A model generated the notes under the pieces. The model was not told where the DNA came from, did no database searches, and saw nothing but the letters and a program-made list of their open reading frames with translations. A DNA stretch of 64,000 nucleotides, taken from Kappaphycus alvarezii (Eukaryota; Rhodophyta; Florideophyceae; Gigartinales; Solieriaceae). The position numbers and the translations under genes are program-made. The DNA lies in contig NADL03000643.1 in NCBI GenBank assembly GCA_002205965.3, positions 20,627 through 84,626 on the forward strand. The letters run 5' to 3'. The first letter of the stretch is position 1. Every line of letters begins with the position of its first letter. Shown in pieces: positions 32,269 through 42,166 of this stretch.

Positions 32269-33000
32269 TTGTAAAAGCGGCAACTTCTCAACGGTACTTC
32301 TCTTTCCAGGTCCAGCCGGAGCGCACTTTTCCTTCGTAGGACCATTTGGTTTCCCTTTTCCCGACTCCATTCGGAAAACTTCTCAAACAAATCTTCAGTA
32401 GTAAGATTGTTTTCTCGTCCTTTTCTAACTTCCTTCTTGTCACTTCTGCACTTCCACGGATGACATCCAACTTTTTGACACTCGAAACAGGGGCTCCTCT
32501 TCAAATCATCTTCTCTTCTCATTTTCTGGTCTTTACCATTCCCTATCTCCATAAGCGTCGGTACTCTCCCTCCGGAACTTCCTGAAAAACCATAATTTCC
32601 AGTGCTCGAAAACATCCCGCCACTACTGTACGCATTATACACATCCATTCCAATCTTGACTGCCCTTTAGACTCTGGAATCCCCGTAATACTCTTCATAA
32701 CTTCAATTCTTACATGTTCTGTAAGTCTTTCGCAGAAACTATCCGTCTCCTCCACCTCGGTCATTTCAATGATCTTTATCATCACATTACGGAACTCCGT
32801 CATAGAACCAGCTGCAGAACTCTTCTTCCTCACCATTTTTAATTTTATCCAGTTTACTTCTTGCACTGTCACTGGGAATAAACTCTGCCCTCACTAGTTC
32901 CGCGACCTTTTCATAAGTCCCCGGCACCTGGTTACTCGCCAACTTGATATAACACCAACTAAAAGCCGTTACCACAAAGAAAACTGAAGCATATGGTATT
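32269..33000 (-). pseudogene. gag: Gypsy-4 Gag with CCCC-type zinc knuckle
   Basis: KLASNQVPGTYEKVAELVRA opens the readable part; FIPSDSARSKLDKIKNGEEE and MTEFRNVMIKIIEMTEVEET follow in overlapping frames. The C-terminal part (32648 downward) holds MRREDDLKRSPCFECQKVGC and HPWKCRSDKKEVRKG. The knuckle spacing is C-x2-C-x4-C-x4-C, with Cys where the usual His sits. Downstream the frame runs straight into reverse transcriptase sequence because of a deletion. At least two frameshifts split Gag itself. Confidence 0.82.
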
Positions 33001-33275
33001 ATTTACATTGTTTGGGAGAGCGTGCGGATAACAAAACTGGACTAGAACTAAAAACTCCCGAACTTTGTATAAAAAATAATTCATTGCAAATAAGTCTCTT
33101 GTTCCATCAAAGTTAGACGGTTTTCAGCTTTAAAGTAGTCATATTGAACTCGAACTCCAACTGATTTCAAAGAAAATTACTCAGGAGTCAAAACTAAACA
33201 ACACATTAGTCTTACAGAAGTCGAAGAAAACTTGGAACCTCTCACACAAAGGCTTTATACTGTGCGATCTTACTG

Positions 33276-33607
33276 ATGAAACGAAGGTATAATGGTTAGA
33301 GCTAGTACACTGGTGGGAGAGGGTAGACATGGTAGAGTTGTAGACGATCGTTTCTTGCATTCTTTCTTTTCTCTGAACTGGGGGAGAGACCCAAGTCTGT
33401 ATAATCACCAGCAGCAGGAGATGTGAGTTCGTATAGCACACAAGTCTACCCCTAGAGAGCTCTAAATGGTAAGTGCTATAAATACAAAAAGTACTTATAA
33501 CTATATGATTGGCTAGAATGGAAGCATTTGTACAAGTCATATTTGTCGCTAAAAATGTTGCTGCGCGGCATTCTAAGTGTAATGTGACCTCAGTATGCTT
33601 TGTCACA
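33276..33607 (-). repeat. Gypsy-4 5' LTR (332 bp)
   Basis: On the minus strand it begins TGTGACAAAGCATAC and ends CCTTCGTTTCA. The boundary at 33276 is where similarity to the 3' LTR begins; the boundary at 33607 is where it ends. Sequence beyond 33607 is shared with 41948-42166 and 59407 onward, which is flank and not LTR. Confidence 0.87.
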
Positions 33608-34289
33608 GGTACTGGCAAAGGATGGAGCCACGACGAAAAACTCTTGGCGTGCCAAGCATTCATGACAGGCTGAGAGAATAACGAGAAAGGCAATGGAAAG
33701 AAGACTGAACACCTTTTACAACGGATTAAGGACAACTTTATTGGAATGATCGGCAATATGAAGGAAAAAGATACAATATTCAGTACAGCAATCGTTCGTA
33801 CTGTTTCATCAATATTGCACCGCTTAAACCCAATAAGTTTTCCTTCTCAGTCGTTCTTGTTATACTTCAAAGCATCTGCAATGCTAAGCCAACCAGTGGG
33901 AGGGCTGGAATAGGTTTGTAGGGGGAGGTGGATGGGTTACCCGGCCTAGCGCTGTTTGGGGGTAGGAACGGGAGAGTTGTGCAAGCTTTTCTCGGATATA
34001 CTGATTGTGTGCACGCGGAAGAAATATTATAGCTCTGAAGCCCGATAAACCAAAATTTGGAATCGATTTTGTTCGTAAAATTACGTCTTTGAATATGTTA
34101 CGAGATCGGATTGAATCCTTAAACTGTTAGGGTTACTCCAACAATTTAATAATCTGGGTAGACCTTATTAAGGTTCGGCAAAAATTATTGCAGTAGATTC
34201 CTTATGGACATTCATCCAGACCTTAATTTTTAGTACAGTAGAAGTTCAATAATTCTATCCAGTGAACTATAAAATACGAACTGCAGGAA

Positions 34290-34937
34290 TTAAACTATTC
34301 CTTTATGAAAACGCCGAAAGGTAGCGCCACAATAAAAAGGCGAAAGTATTCCCCCATCATTTATAATAAAGGCCTGTGTGCCTCGAATAAAAACGTTTCA
34401 ACACAGTCTACTACCACTACAAAAACGAAGGTATCGAATAAACTATTTCTCAATCTTCAAAGCATTACTATACCCACTGCTGCAACTGAAGAAAATGAGT
34501 TTTTGGCTACCTCTATCTTTCTAACAAGTTGAATCCGTCTTTAATGTAGTATGATGGGCGTGGCCAGTACTACGCAGATGTCTGAGGCATATGCGCCGCG
34601 CAGTAAATCCTTGGATTGTGCTAACCTAAACAGGCCAAAAAATTTGGAGAAGTGGAGGAAGTACAAATATTGGAAAGGTAGTTGGACCGCGAGCGAAGCC
34701 AAATGCTCGAAGAGAAGGATCACTACCAAAGTCTGAGGGAAAAATAAGCCTTGCCCGGATACCATCACTGTAGATAAAGCGTAAAATCATTGGTGCTTTT
34801 CATATACTTTGCTGAACTACAGCAAAAATGGCCGAGTAACAGAAAAAGTCCTCCCGTCGCTGCATGGGATGGCCACAAATGTCAGCTCTGGCCCACTCAT
34901 TTGGTGAGTCGTGGTGGTGTTTTTATTAGTGCGCTAG
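34290..34937. other. Segment present only in block 1
   Basis: Block 2 passes directly from ctataaaatatgtactg to aggtactaccaagcg (about 60062-60100), whereas block 1 holds about 640 additional bases here. The insert includes two short plus-strand frames (34305-34532 and 34551-34736, the latter basic: KNLEKWRKYKYWKGSW) without recognisable motifs. I see no terminal repeats, so insertion in block 1 and deletion from block 2 are equally possible. Confidence 0.6.
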
Positions 34938-35082
34938 GTATTAGCAAGGCGGAGGAGATAGCAAACAACCTCACCAGCTCATAACAGTATTTTATGCCAC
35001 CTGACAGTAAATATATACCGTAAAGTAGCTAGATTGCTCACAATGCTGGCCTGTTCGTTGTCACGTGTGTTAGTTGGCACGG

Positions 35083-35185
35083 GTACACTTGTGCTTATTA
35101 TCCATATCCACGTGTGATTGTTATCTATATACACGTTTGTGTGTTGTCCATATCCACGTGTGTGTGCTGTCCATGTAAACGTGTA
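35083..35185. repeat. Degenerate minisatellite with CACGTG cores, block 1
   Basis: About four units of 25-30 bp built on tccatatccacgtgtg and tgtgtgttgtc. The partner array is at 60235-60335, with different unit content. The repeated cacgtg is the E-box word; a regulatory role is only a possibility. Confidence 0.7.
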
Positions 35186-36229
35186 CCCCGATAGATCCCG
35201 GTGGTTCACCTTGGCCGTTGGACAGGTGTCTGTGGGGTGCTTGGCCATTCCGGAGCTTCAAAAAATATAGCAATTATGCCCCTCAGTCCACTCCCATATA
35301 ATAAAGTCAAAACAGGGTGGCCAGCGCAATCTTATCACAGAGCCGCCATCGTCGAGCATGAGTAGCCTAGATGAGGCATCAAAAATGTTAACCGAGTACG
35401 TCCTGTACGTCTCGGCCAAACTCCAAAATTGATCCGCCGTTGACACCCATCCAGGGTGGGTAGCGCGTTATGTTTCCATGCAACCAGCATCGCGTGATCT
35501 CGAATTTGCCACCCTGACCGCCCCTCCCCCAATAAATCTCAGATTCCATATCTGCCCACTTGGTATTGTCACATAATCATGTCACTGGCCACTTGAAAAA
35601 TAACCAAAAAGAATTAGAGGTAAAGGTGGGGGGAAAAACAGTAGGCGTTGTCATATGACGCGGGAACAAGCACAGACAGTAGGGGAAAGAGCTCATGGCT
35701 ATTCGACGGGAGTTGCCGAGTCAAAAGTTGGCCACTGCCGGCATCTTACCAGACCCCACCCCCATATTATCCACCTCTCCCGACCTGTTCATCAACCCTC
35801 TCTCATCTTGCATATCCTTTTTCGCCTTCGCCTTTTCCTCCCCGTTACCATTCCGACATCACCGCCTCTCCTCCAACATAACACCCCCTCTGCAAATCTC
35901 CTGTCAAGTCTCCATCTCCTCCCAGCACCGAAAGCTCGAATAATCTTGTGCATTCTTGTGGCGGCCATCGCGAATTATTTTGACCGAAAATGTGCCAAGT
36001 CTTGAGTATTTTATTGATTTTCTACGTCCATAGACCAAGTGGCCGATCACTAGCGAGACAATTACGTCAAGAATTTGCCGGAGAGCTCTGAAAATCGGCA
36101 AAGTCGTTAAGCGATACTGAGGAGTTATCTGCAAAACACACCGCGAGTGGAAGTTCTTTGATACTAGCAAATTAGATGGCCAAGTCTCCGCGGTAATGTT
36201 GCACAAGTCGGCCGAATACTTTTCGACAC

Positions 36230-37768
36230 AAAGCTGCGTTGAACAACTCACCTCCTTACAGCCGGGAAGTGCTCGATGATGATGGCAGTTCGCAGGACGT
36301 AGATGCTGTGGCCGATATGACTGCAAAGCGCAAAGTGCAAAGGTGGCGGTGGCCCAGAAGCGATGCGTATGTAGGCTTATGGTGCGGTGTCGAAACCAAT
36401 TTTGGCCGAGCTCAGTGACTCCAACTGTATCAGTGAGGAAAAAAATGCCTTACAGTCACTATAGCATGGCCCTTCTGTGGCCTCAGCTGCTGGCATAATA
36501 GAAAAGGAAAGCACGCGAAGAATGTAAGAGCTGGTAATATAAAGAAAGACAGTAGGGTAAAAGATAACGATGAGGTAAAGTTTTTAAGCGGTCTATACAT
36601 GGTTTTCAAGCCATCAGGGGAAGGTTCAGAATCAAATGCTGAGTTGACGATGGACAGTAGCCGAAAGAAGTCAACTTAATCCACGCACGTGGCTCAAGCC
36701 GTTAAAGGGAACGTTATGAGATTGACTCGAGCTACTGTATCTACAGAGAAGTCGGCCAAGGGGTCTTCGATCATCAACGGCTGAGAGAGCGAGAGCGATT
36801 GTATCGGGAGATGGTTAAACTGTCCACGTAAAGCCCAGGGTTCCCTTGTGAGTTCGTCGTTGGCGATTGACCTTCTGTCACAGGCATCAATCAAGTCGCA
36901 GCCGGTGATAGCAAAATTTTCGGTCGATAATCGTGTGGAAAAAAGTTTATATGCTTCGCCCTTGAAAGCGGGGACTGGTTGTAGTCGACTGCGGCGACCC
37001 ACTCAATCCGCCCAATCGAGATAATAAAATAGATTGACTTCGACCGTGGAGCAAGTCCGCTGTCAAAAAAGTGGCCAAAATTTCCCCAATTTCTGTTATA
37101 GGTGAGCGATTGGTGCGGGCATACGGGACTGGAGACACTCCAACATACATATTGAACGCACATCATTAGCAGGATACTTGGCCAAGCATCATTAGCTGGC
37201 ACAAACACTTACTGCCACTTTTCCTCAAGCAAGTATATCGAACCAGAAACCGCATGTAATGGTACTTTTCTTATTGGTCAGCCCCGAGCGCTGTAAATCT
37301 ACGGTCAGCGACCTAGCGAAACTCAAATAGTGGACTGTTATCAAGATGAAACTTTTGTTACGCGGCCAGAATTGGGGATTGAACACATGCGAACGGAGCA
37401 GCCTCAATCTTGGACGACTGATAATAGCCCCGGCGAGGGTGAACAGCGTCAAATTGCATTACCAAAATTCTTTCGACCACCTCGGACCGATGGTTGCACA
37501 GGTCTTTTCCTGTTTATCCTCACTATCGGCCAAGCTCCCATCCATCCCTCAGGGATTCGCGGCCAAGATTATTCTGATCCCGTTACGACGGGGTTGCTCG
37601 GTAACTGACATGTGACCACAATGCGAATAGCCTTTGACCAAGCCAATTATTGGCGCTATACGAAGCAAGAAGTTAGGCGTCTTACAAATTACGGTGTAGC
37701 CAGCACACCCACGCTTGGATAAGTACATGGAATGTGTTAGCACTTTGTAAATGATCCTTCTAAGTTTC
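36230..37768 (+). pseudogene. Unidentified degenerate coding region, ORF A (block 1)
   Basis: Comparison with block 2 (61345-62880) reveals shared reading frames. Examples are DDDGSSQDVDAVADMTAKR, LYMVFKPSGEGSESNAELT, LYASPLKAGTG, LAGYLAKHH and TFPQASISN. The longest is DCYQDETFVTRPELG ... GEQRQIALPKFF ... QDYSDPVTTGLLGN, stop, HVTTMRIAFDQANYWRY, ending FVNDPSKFHV. Stops in one copy are sense codons in the other (TGA here is TGG in block 2; CGA here is TGA there), so an ancestral frame of at least 200 codons is implied. No family recognised; the 5' end and any introns are unknown. Confidence 0.55.
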
Positions 37769-38236
37769 ATGTCTGATCGTACATTTCTTTTGCACCCGGA
37801 TCATGCAGCCTTTTTCCAGGCTTGCGTGACATATTTCGCTGGCCATCAAGGGTCATCGATGATCGCTGAACGACTTTACATTCCATTGTTTCCTCGAATA
37901 GACAATCGCAGTGGCTAGAATCGCCTTTTGACTTCAACTTAATCGGAGGACCATGACATGGTCATTATGATGGGCCCCTGCGACTGGATAACTGTGGTCA
38001 ACTTTGATGGAAGTTCTAGTTCACGTCGACCTGCCGAAACCTTTGACCAAGATACAATCGCGTTGGCCGCTTGCATTCCACGATCTATTTTGCTTCCTCG
38101 GCCAAACTCTTTCGGGGCCAAAGTAGCTCCTCTTGGGCCGCCAATTTTTGACAATCCCTGTCTCAGCCTACTTAGGATGGTAGCTGGGAGACTCACTGAA
38201 AAAATGCTTGAACGACACGTGGATAGCGGAAGTTAG
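37769..38236 (+). pseudogene. Unidentified coding region, ORF B (block 1), overlapping the end of ORF A
   Basis: It starts ATGTCTGATCG, where the TGA ends ORF A, an 8-base overlap preserved in block 2 (ATGTCTGAACG at 62873). The frame reads MSDRTFLLHPDHAAFFQACV, TYFAGHQGSSMIAERLYIPL, a TAG, a TAA, then SEDHDMVIMMGPCDWITVVN, DQDTIALAACIPRSILLPRP and FDNPCLSLLRMVAGRLTEKM. Block 2 keeps the same residues but has a one-base deletion. The conserved overlap could be two genes, a frameshift site, or the trace of a lost intron. No family recognised. Confidence 0.55.
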
Positions 38237-38247
38237 AGTGGGACATT

Positions 38248-38469
38248 ATGATTCTTACTACCGTAATATATGACATCCGGTTCTCGAAGCGAATTTACTT
38301 CTACCTTTCCGAGTTAGTTCGGTCGACTGACCTCACCGTTCGCGGGATCCTGATTTCAATGGCCAGATTTTTTGCCAAGGAATCGGACCATGGTTTCACT
38401 CTCTCCTTTCTTTGTCGAAAGCGATGTGGGAGGCCAATGCCAGTCCCGAGCACTACTTCAGCAATTTAA
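38248..38469 (+). pseudogene. Unidentified coding region, ORF C (block 1)
   Basis: The first 33 codons (MILTTVIYDIRFSKRIYFYL, SELVRSTDLTVRG) correspond to MILTTVVYDIRISRRIYIYL, SELVLSIDLTVRG in block 2 (63348-63497), with mostly conservative differences. The tails diverge by indel. It follows ORF B by 11 bases and may be a continuation of the same protein after a frameshift. Function unknown. Confidence 0.5.
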
Positions 38470-38659
38470 TCTTTGCCCAAGTGTCCGGCTCGGCTCGTTA
38501 CTGCTGCTTCAAGCTGCAGAACGGTTTAATATTCCATCACTTTAACTCATTTGGAGCGCAGTAAGTCCAGAAATTACTAAAGTATATGAATAAAACACAC
38601 CAGTTCAGGACATAGACACCAAAAAACAGAAAAAAGTGCAGCTAAATACAGTGCAGCTA

Positions 38660-38815
38660 AATAAGAGCAACGAAGGGAAAATGTTTCAAACTCACTGTGG
38701 CCATCACTCCCAAACTGTGCGCGACGTTGGCCTTTGTTCGCTCACATAGCTCCCACATATCTCTCCCTCTTTTGCTCCTCTTCGTATGGTGCTTTCCTAT
38801 TCTTTTATCCCCTTA
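38660..38815 (-). pseudogene. Conserved minus-strand coding fragment (block 1)
   Basis: The minus strand reads RSKRGRDMWELCERTKANVA, HSLGVMATVSLK; block 2 (63676-63981) reads KRRDMEELCERTKANVADSL, GVMATVSLK in the same frame. Conservation of the frame suggests a genuine exon, possibly ending at a GTGAGT donor present in both copies. The family is not recognised. Confidence 0.4.
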
Positions 38816-38920
38816 TCAATAGCGACTATCGTGAGTATATGATTTTGTATGGCCAGGGCGTCGAAATACTATCGGGAGGCGACTCGGCGTGACCAAGCAA
38901 AAAACAAAAAACAAAATGGC

Positions 38921-39849
38921 AAATAGATACAAAGGTTCTCCCCGATCTCTTGCTTTTGAGTCCTGTGGACGCTTTAGTCTGTCGTTTAGTGTAATAGAAG
39001 GTTTTCCTGGTCCTTAATCTCGCTGTGTACCTATCTAAGCCGGTTTATCTGAGTCTACTGATACCTATGAGGAGCCCTGGTCTACATTGTCGAGACCAGC
39101 GCATCCCTACCTTGGTGGCCTGCGCTGCTGACAGTCGTCTATTTTGGGATTCTTTACAGTGGAACTAACTTACAGTCTATCTGGTCTCCTGCCATGTAAC
39201 CATTTTTGCAAAGTGGCACGCTACCCTATTTTCCCATATTTTTTTAGCCACTCCTTTTATTTAGGCCATTAGGGCACTTTTTCCGTTAGTCTATCTTCGA
39301 CGTTTTTTAGTACTTATTCTATCGAGCCTACAGACTACAATAAAGGCATTGACGTGGCCCCTGACCATGCAACCCTCGTCCTTTGGTATACCAAGCCCGA
39401 GTTCGTCCCTGTTCGACCAACCCGGTCACTCTCTTTAGTGCGCACACGGACTCCCTTTGTAGCCTCTTTATTTTTGTTAGCCAAGTCTCTTGTCCCCGCT
39501 CTTGGTTACGAGTTCTACAGTCGCGGCTATTCCTTCGGACAGAGCTAGCTCTATCACCCCTACCAGCCCTCTTTATCCCTTTCGTGTTTTATCGCTTCCC
39601 GTCCGTGTTCTCACCGCTACATCAGTTCATATGTAGGCCTTGAGTCGATTCTGCTCGAAGTAAGTGCGGTGCGTGTCGTCCTACGATCCCCGGTATTGCG
39701 CTTCAGCTAGGCGTCCCCGGCGAGGAAAGCAGACACTTGTTCGTCCTGAGTAATGCCGCGCTTCTCCCAAGTGATTTCGGTGTATCCACACCACTCGATG
39801 TGCAGGTATGTTCGGCCATCTTAGTCATATTAATGGTCGGGATTGTGAT
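38921..39849. other. No supported gene
   Basis: Non-duplicated sequence right of block 1. Short open frames at 39354-39548 and 39383-39643 show no motifs. The T/C-rich stretch near 39190-39320 is unremarkable. Confidence 0.45.
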
Positions 39850-40785
39850 CTACTACGTACTCCTCACCCAAGTTTGCGGTCGCTTCCTTTTCTCTTGCAA
39901 TGGTGCCAATGTTGACTGATGGCGTTTCGACTTGTGCTTATGCTGCGCGAAAGCATGAGAAGGGAACGTGTTTAAGCCCGGAAGCCGGAGTGGGTAGGTC
40001 TGAGTTGAGGCGTTCAACCCCTCCATCGTGATCGAGAATGAAGAGTTGGCCATCATTCCAGAGGAATTTGTATGTTCGTTGTTCATGATATACCAGTTTT
40101 ACTGGATTATGTTCAGAATTGTCCAAGTATTCCCGATCGCTAGTGCGAAGTCTTGAGTTGACTAAGCAGACTCAATTGCCGCAGTTGCGCCGATAAAGCT
40201 CTTGCCCCTTCTGAAAAAGACCGTAGGCCGACTGTACAGCTTTTTCAAGCCTCGAAATGGAATCATTTTTCGATCTTTCCTTTGCTTAAGCTAGACTTTT
40301 ACCACTGTGATGTAACGAAAGTTCAGATGGTGGTCGACTAAGCAACAAGTCGAAAGGAACCGTGCTAGTTAAAAGAGGCGCATGCCAGTTGTATGCGAAC
40401 ATAAGTGCGGCCGCATATTGATTGTCGTTCGACTGATGTTCGTTCACGTACCCTCGTATCATGGCGCCCAAATGTCTGTTGTACCTTTGCGTTCGACCCT
40501 TGGTCTGTGGATGGTAAGTTGTAAACTTGTTAGCAACTTGCAAGTGCCGAAATACATCCTGAAAAAAAATTAGCATAAAACTGCTTTCCATTGTCGGTCG
40601 AGAAAGTCTCCGGTGGGCCAAGCTTGAGTAAACAAAAGGTTGCAAAACGCGACAGCCACCTTTTAAGCTTAGATGACATCCGAGGGGACTACTTGTGTGA
40701 CTTTTGCCAAGCGACAAGTTTTGACCACACGCCGTTATGTCCAATGCGGCCTGCTTGATAGCTACCCTGAGGTAAAACATCCCGG
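39850..40785 (-). pseudogene. pol: Gypsy-6: integrase and C-terminal fragment of a separate Ty3/gypsy family
   Basis: The minus strand gives LAKVTQVVPSDVI in one frame, then VFRHLQVANKFTTYHPQTKG and RTQRYNRHLGAMIRGYVNEH, ALMFAYNWHAPLLTSTVPFD and LLSRPPSELSLHH. This is the core of a gypsy integrase in which the catalytic Glu (T-D-G-x-T-E) reads Q (T-K-G-R-T-Q). Further down, RLEKAVQSAYGLFQKGQELY, YLDNSEHNPVKLVYHEQRTY and GVERLNSDLPTPASGLKHVP form the C-terminal region, without a recognisable chromodomain. Its upstream end is fused at about 40790 to Gag of the Gypsy-4/5 family. Confidence 0.82.
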
Positions 40786-40801
40786 CTATATTGTACGCAT
40801 T

Positions 40802-41100
40802 TTACACATCAGTAGAAAGCTTGACTGCCCTCTCTAGACTCTTTGTAACACTCTTCATTACTTCAAGACTTTCATGTTCCTTAAGTCTTTCGCAGAAACA
40901 ATTAATCTTCTCCGCTTCGGTCATGTCAATGATCTTCATCATCATATTACGGAACTCCGTCATAGAACCAGCTGCAGAACTCTTCTGCCTCACCATTTTT
41001 AATTTTATCCATTTTACTTCTCGCATTGTCATTGGGAATGAACTCTTCCCTCACTAGTTCCACGACCTCTTGATACGTCCCCGGCACCTGGTTACTCGCA
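40802..41100 (-). pseudogene. gag: Gag fragment, Gypsy-4/5 family
   Basis: The minus-strand frames contain SMTEFRNMMMKIIDMTEAEK and ERLKEHESLEVMKSVTKSLE, matching Gypsy-5 Gag (MVKIIDMTEAEK, LKEHVRLKVMKSVTESLE). The N-terminal SNQVPGTY segment is in another frame near 41080. The zinc knuckle is not reached because the copy is truncated. Confidence 0.75.
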
Positions 41101-41435
41101 ATCTTGATGTACCAACAACTAGAAGCCGTTTCAGCAAAGAAAGATGAATCATATGATATTCTTCAAATTGTCTTGGAGAGCCTGCGGATAACCAACCTGG
41201 ACTAGAATTAGACACTCTCCAACTTGGTATAGCCAAGAAATCACTGCAAAGAAGTCTCTTTTTCTATCAAATGTAGACGGATTGTTCAGCTTTAACATAG
41301 TCATATTGACGTAAAACTCCAACTAATGTCAAAGAAAATGACTCAGTTGACCAAAAAAAACACATGAATCTTACAGAAGTAGGAAAAAACTCGAAACCTT
41401 CCACACAACGACTTCCATTAGAGCGATACTACTAG

Positions 41436-41947
41436 TGAAACGAAGGTATAATGATTAGAGCTAGTACACTGGTGGGAGAGGGTAGAGATGGTAGGGTGGT
41501 AAACGGTCGTTCCTTCATTTCCTTCTTTTCGTTGAACTGGAGGCAAGGCCCAACTTTATATACTCACCAACAGCATGATATGTCAGTTTGTACAGCACAA
41601 AAGTCTACCCCTAGGGAGCACTAAATGATAAGAGGTATAAATTCAGAAATTACTTAGGATTATATGATTGGCTAGAATGGACGCATTTCCACAAAACTTA
41701 TTTGTCGTTAAAAAGGTTGCTGCGCGGCAGCCAAAGTGTGATGTACCCGGAGCAGCTGTCATGTCAAAGTTGTACGCACAAAAGTCTACCCCTAGGGAGC
41801 ACTAAATGATAAGAGGTATAAATTCAGAAATTACTTAGGATTATATGATTGGCTAGAATGGACGCATTTCCACAAAACTTATTTGTCGTTAAAAAGGTTG
41901 CTGCGCGGCAGCCAAAGTGTGATGTACCCGGAGCATGCTTTGTCACA
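41436..41947 (-). repeat. Gypsy-4/5 family 5' LTR with an internal tandem duplication
   Basis: It begins TGTGACAAAGCATGC and ends TTTCA on the minus strand. Its 512 bp equal a standard ~331-bp LTR plus one 181-bp duplicated unit. The same 5-bp outer flank (ggaac) as Gypsy-5 follows. Confidence 0.87.
41596..41935. repeat. Identical 159-bp direct repeat, period 181 bp
   Basis: 41596-41754 and 41777-41935 read identically by eye, from cacaaaagtctacccctagg to gatgtacccggagca. The 22-bp spacer is a scrambled version of the sequence preceding the first unit. No other LTR copy in the window has this duplication. Confidence 0.9.
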
Positions 41948-42166
41948 GGAACTGTCAAAGGATGGAGCGACGAAAAAAAACTCTTGGCGTACCAAGCACT
42001 CATGAAAGTCTGAGAGAATAGCAAGAAAGGCAATGGAAAGAAGACTAATCACTTTTGAAAAGGTATTGAGTACAACTTCATTGGACTGATCGGCAATATG
42101 CAGGAACAAGATACAAAATTCAGTACAGCAATCGTTCGTACCGTTTCATCCATATCGCACCGCCTA

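Larger units (their letters stand above)
29239..33607 (-). mobile_element. Gypsy-4: internally deleted Ty3/gypsy element
   Basis: LTRs at 29239-29581 and 33276-33607 start TGTGAC/TGCTAAC and end TTTCA on the minus strand. The interior is 2 kb shorter than in Gypsy-5 because Gag is joined directly to the middle of reverse transcriptase at about 32268. Flanks are ggagc on the left and ggtac on the right; the partner has ggagc and ggaac, so an ancestral 5-bp target duplication GGARC is likely. Not coding-competent. Confidence 0.88.
28382..38920. repeat. Segmental duplication, block 1 (direct partner 52227-64000)
   Basis: The two blocks align in the same orientation from cagttgtaagacgattcgtt to at least tgaccaagcaaaaaac near 38890. 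Each includes a gypsy element on the minus strand with identical flanks on both sides, plus about 5 kb of shared non-gypsy sequence. Main differences: block 1 has lost about 2 kb of pol, gained a telomere-like insertion (29930-30006) and holds an extra ~640 bp at 34290-34937. Block 2 has an extra ~0.86 kb in pol (56447-57310). The partner runs off the right edge. Confidence 0.92.
40795..42166. repeat. Third partial copy of the duplicated block (gag, 5' LTR, flank)
   Basis: It matches 32634-33815 and 58490-59620 in the same orientation: part of Gag, the leader, the LTR and about 220 bp of the same external flank. Shared flank beyond the LTR shows it is a copy of the locus and not an independent insertion. 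It is cut on the left by Gypsy-6 sequence and on the right by Copia-2, inserted at 42166. Confidence 0.9.

Noticed and set aside
33270..33340. tRNA-like text (ataatggttagagctagtac) at the LTR edge of the Gypsy-4/5 family
   Set aside because: It resembles an A box, but no B box, anticodon arm or acceptor pairing follows, and the words vary between LTR copies.
35640..36005. Pro/Ser-rich overlapping frames in block 1 (partner near 60750)
   Set aside because: They follow a C/T-rich tract that is open in all three frames; more likely a pyrimidine-rich promoter or leader than coding sequence.
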